DNA from: JAJDAT01 sp964570665
Lineage (GTDB): Bacteria > Nitrospinota > Nitrospinia > Nitrospinales > JAJDAT01
Length of the DNA stretch: 64,000 nucleotides
Assembly: GCA_964570665.1 (NCBI GenBank)
Contig: CAZMZH010000006.1
Location: 124,001-188,000 of the forward strand
Direction of reading: 5' to 3'
The notes beneath the pieces are model-generated. The model worked only from the letters and a program-made list of their open reading frames with translations. It did not search any database and was not told the origin of the DNA. A program made the position numbers and the translations under genes. Each line of letters begins with the position of its first letter. Positions within the stretch are counted from its first letter, which is position 1. Shown piece after piece: positions 62,966 through 64,000 of the stretch.

Positions 62966-63097
62966 ATGATGGCCGATATTGCTATGGTTTTTCATTGGTC
63001 TCCGACCCAAATGCAGGGAATGGACTTGGAGGAATTTTCAGAATGGCATACATTAGCCGTTGAAAGAGCAAAATTACTTTTCATGCAAAGGCGATAG
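62966..63097 (+). CDS. E': P2 GpE-type chaperone extension (E')
   Basis: A 43-residue frame starting at ATG 62966 (or 62969) with the P2 GpE family pattern: MADIAMVFHWSPTQMQGMDL, then EEFSEWHTLAVERAKLL. It is in the -1 frame relative to E and is open without a stop from before the E slippery site, so it is probably made mainly as a fusion to E. The fusion would read FFRGFPAGSLKHMMADIAM. The frame ends at 63095-63097. Confidence 0.85.
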   Translation: MMADIAMVFHWSPTQMQGMDLEEFSEWHTLAVERAKLLFMQRR

Positions 63098-63117
63098 GGA
63101 GCGTAAGTTCCCTATTG
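63092..63117 (+). other. Stem-loop at the end of E'
   Basis: ATAGGGA (63094-63100) pairs with TCCCTAT (63109-63115) around an eight-base loop, and 63092-63093 extend the stem with a C:G and a G-T pair. It overlaps the E' stop codon. No T-run follows, so it is not a standard terminator; it may affect the message between E' and the tape measure. The 183-base gap to 63280 holds nothing else. Confidence 0.5.
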
Positions 63118-63280
63118 TCCTAAATGATTATATCAAAATTAGCCTACAGTAATAATAAACAACCAAACTTTTTCCTAAACACCAAAGCAAAACCTATCAA
63201 ATAACAAATTTAATAAATATATTATTCCAAGTCTCCGAAAAAATATTGACTTCTTAAAAAAACAAACTTTATCACTTCCT

Positions 63281-64000
63281 ATGGCTATCAACTCCATATC
63301 TATAGTCTACAATGAATTTAATAAACTAATTTTCCCAACGCGGAGGTTAACTAGCCAAATGAATAAATTGGCTCAAGCGATGGTTAAATTTAAATTAGAA
63401 GAAAAAAACGGCACACGATTAGCCGATAAGCTAAAAAACTCTGAAGTCAAACCTCCGGAAATCGGATTAATAGGGAAAATTAGTTCATTATTAAAAAAAA
63501 CTGTCGTCGAAAATCAAGTAGTTGAAAATAAAGTAAAAGTTGATACTCCTAGCGAAAAAAAACAGGTCTCAAATCGGACCAATATTGTATCCACAGACCC
63601 TGCCACTTTAAACTTAGATCCAACCAAATTAATATCAAATCTAACGGAAAAACTTTCTCAAAAAGCATCGCAAATTCCAAGCCCATTAATGAACCCGTTA
63701 AATGCATTTTCAAAATTATCAACAGATCTAGCTCAAAATGCACAAAAACTTACTAAACCCATTAAAGCATCAATCAAAAATTTTAAATTTATTGGCGAAG
63801 AAGCTGTTTCAGTTGTTTCGGGAATTAACGAAAGTGTATCAACCTATAAAAATATTGCTACAGAAGGTCTCGCAATTTTTGAAAATGTAAAAAAAACTGT
63901 TTCAGAATACAAAAAGTTAACAAGCGAAGCTATTTCCGCTCTGGATAAAATCGGCATTCCAATATCAAAAGTAATTAATTTGGGAAAAGTAAAAATCCAG
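63281..64000 (+). CDS. T: Probable tail tape-measure protein, N-terminal part
   Basis: An open frame runs from ATG 63281 to the window edge (240 codons, no stop). The product is helical and low in aromatic residues, with Ser/Lys/Asn-rich stretches (NVKKTVSEYKKLTSEAISAL), as expected at the start of a tape-measure protein. It follows E/E', the usual place of the tape measure (P2 gpT). No hydrophobic region is visible yet. An in-frame ATG at 63359, with GGAGG 12 bases upstream, is a possible alternative start. Confidence 0.6.
   Translation, partial: MAINSISIVYNEFNKLIFPTRRLTSQMNKLAQAMVKFKLEEKNGTRLADKLKNSEVKPPEIGLIGKISSLLKKTVVENQVVENKVKVDTPSEKKQVSNRTNIVSTDPATLNLDPTKLISNLTEKLSQKASQIPSPLMNPLNAFSKLSTDLAQNAQKLTKPIKASIKNFKFIGEEAVSVVSGINESVSTYKNIATEGLAIFENVKKTVSEYKKLTSEAISALDKIGIPISKVINLGKVKIQ

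Noticed and set aside
63549..63743. Minus-strand frame inside the tape-measure region
   Set aside because: Antisense to an open frame that continues to the window edge in the expected tape-measure position.
46845..64000. Extracellular contractile injection system (PVC/Afp type)
   Set aside because: No AAA+ ATPase, no LysM hub protein and no multiple sheath or tube paralogues are visible; gene order and E/E' match P2-like tails instead.
46845..64000. Type VI secretion system
   Set aside because: PAAR and gp25-like proteins occur in both, but no TssJLM membrane complex, ClpV or Hcp is present, and sheath is a single phage-type gene.

Overview
The window is AT-rich bacterial chromosome from a flagellated Gram-negative organism. 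Evidence for this is a flagellin gene, diderm-type lipoproteins, a SPOR domain, a heptosyltransferase-type (GT9) domain, cyclopropane-fatty-acid lipid chemistry and many surface-glycan genes. There is no rRNA, tRNA or other phylogenetic marker to fix the taxon. The gene style (sigma-54 activators, TPR membrane glycosyltransferases, ProB with a PUA domain) would fit a deltaproteobacterial or Nitrospinota-like lineage, but that is a weak inference.

Layout. 1-2.9 kb: a partial unknown gene, a short flagellin, a 66-residue protein and a receiver-less sigma-54 activator with a consensus sigma-70 promoter. 3-8.7 kb (minus): a YfhO-type membrane protein, a membrane protein with TPRs and a GT4 glycosyltransferase. 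8.9-12.9 kb (plus): a GAF/sigma-54 activator, then folD and xseA. 12.9-17.9 kb (minus): proB, a YkgJ-type cysteine-cluster protein, an M1 aminopeptidase with a HEAT-like extension and a leucine-rich-repeat protein. 18-24.4 kb (minus): a tightly overlapping membrane-lipid modification operon (desaturase, flavin amine oxidase, DUF1365, Cfa, DUF1295, a second Cfa-like methyltransferase, a small membrane protein). 24.8-29.1 kb: small membrane proteins, a secreted lipocalin-like (CrtC/AttH type) protein and a membrane glycosyltransferase with TPRs. 29.3-38.4 kb (plus): a surface-glycan or modified-sugar region with a GT39-like enzyme, three NAD-dependent epimerases, a cupin, two radical SAM enzymes, a GT2 and a methyltransferase. 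38.4-45 kb: a flippase fused to a GT9 glycosyltransferase, an OppA-like lipoprotein, and two GNA1162-like lipoproteins, the second with SPOR. 45-46.8 kb: decayed AT-rich DNA with a broken TPR gene and a DUF2892 membrane protein.

From 46.8 kb to the right edge lies a contractile phage-tail module in P2-like order: early-gene remnants (DUF1376-like, excisionase-like HTH), a gp37-like protein, V, PAAR tip, W (gp25), J, I, a DUF4815 protein, small proteins, three paralogous fibre-like proteins, a fibre-assembly-like protein, sheath (FI), tube (FII), the E/E' tail chaperone pair and the start of a probable tape-measure gene. No capsid, portal, terminase or lysis gene is visible upstream, where P2-type phages carry them. 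The module may therefore be a headless tail particle (tailocin-like) or a rearranged prophage; the right-hand side is needed to decide. The E/E' pair carries a canonical T TTT TTC slippery site with the -1 frame fully open into the P2 GpE-type domain, which is strong sequence evidence for programmed frameshifting.

Other points of interest: exact 76-residue repeats in the gpI-like protein, exact 45-residue repeats expanding XseA, the flippase-GT9 fusion, the overlapping radical SAM/GT2/radical SAM operon behind a nested palindrome, and a 14-bp inverted repeat in front of the tail genes. Where a non-ATG start preceded a better-supported ATG, the ATG was used and the choice is stated.
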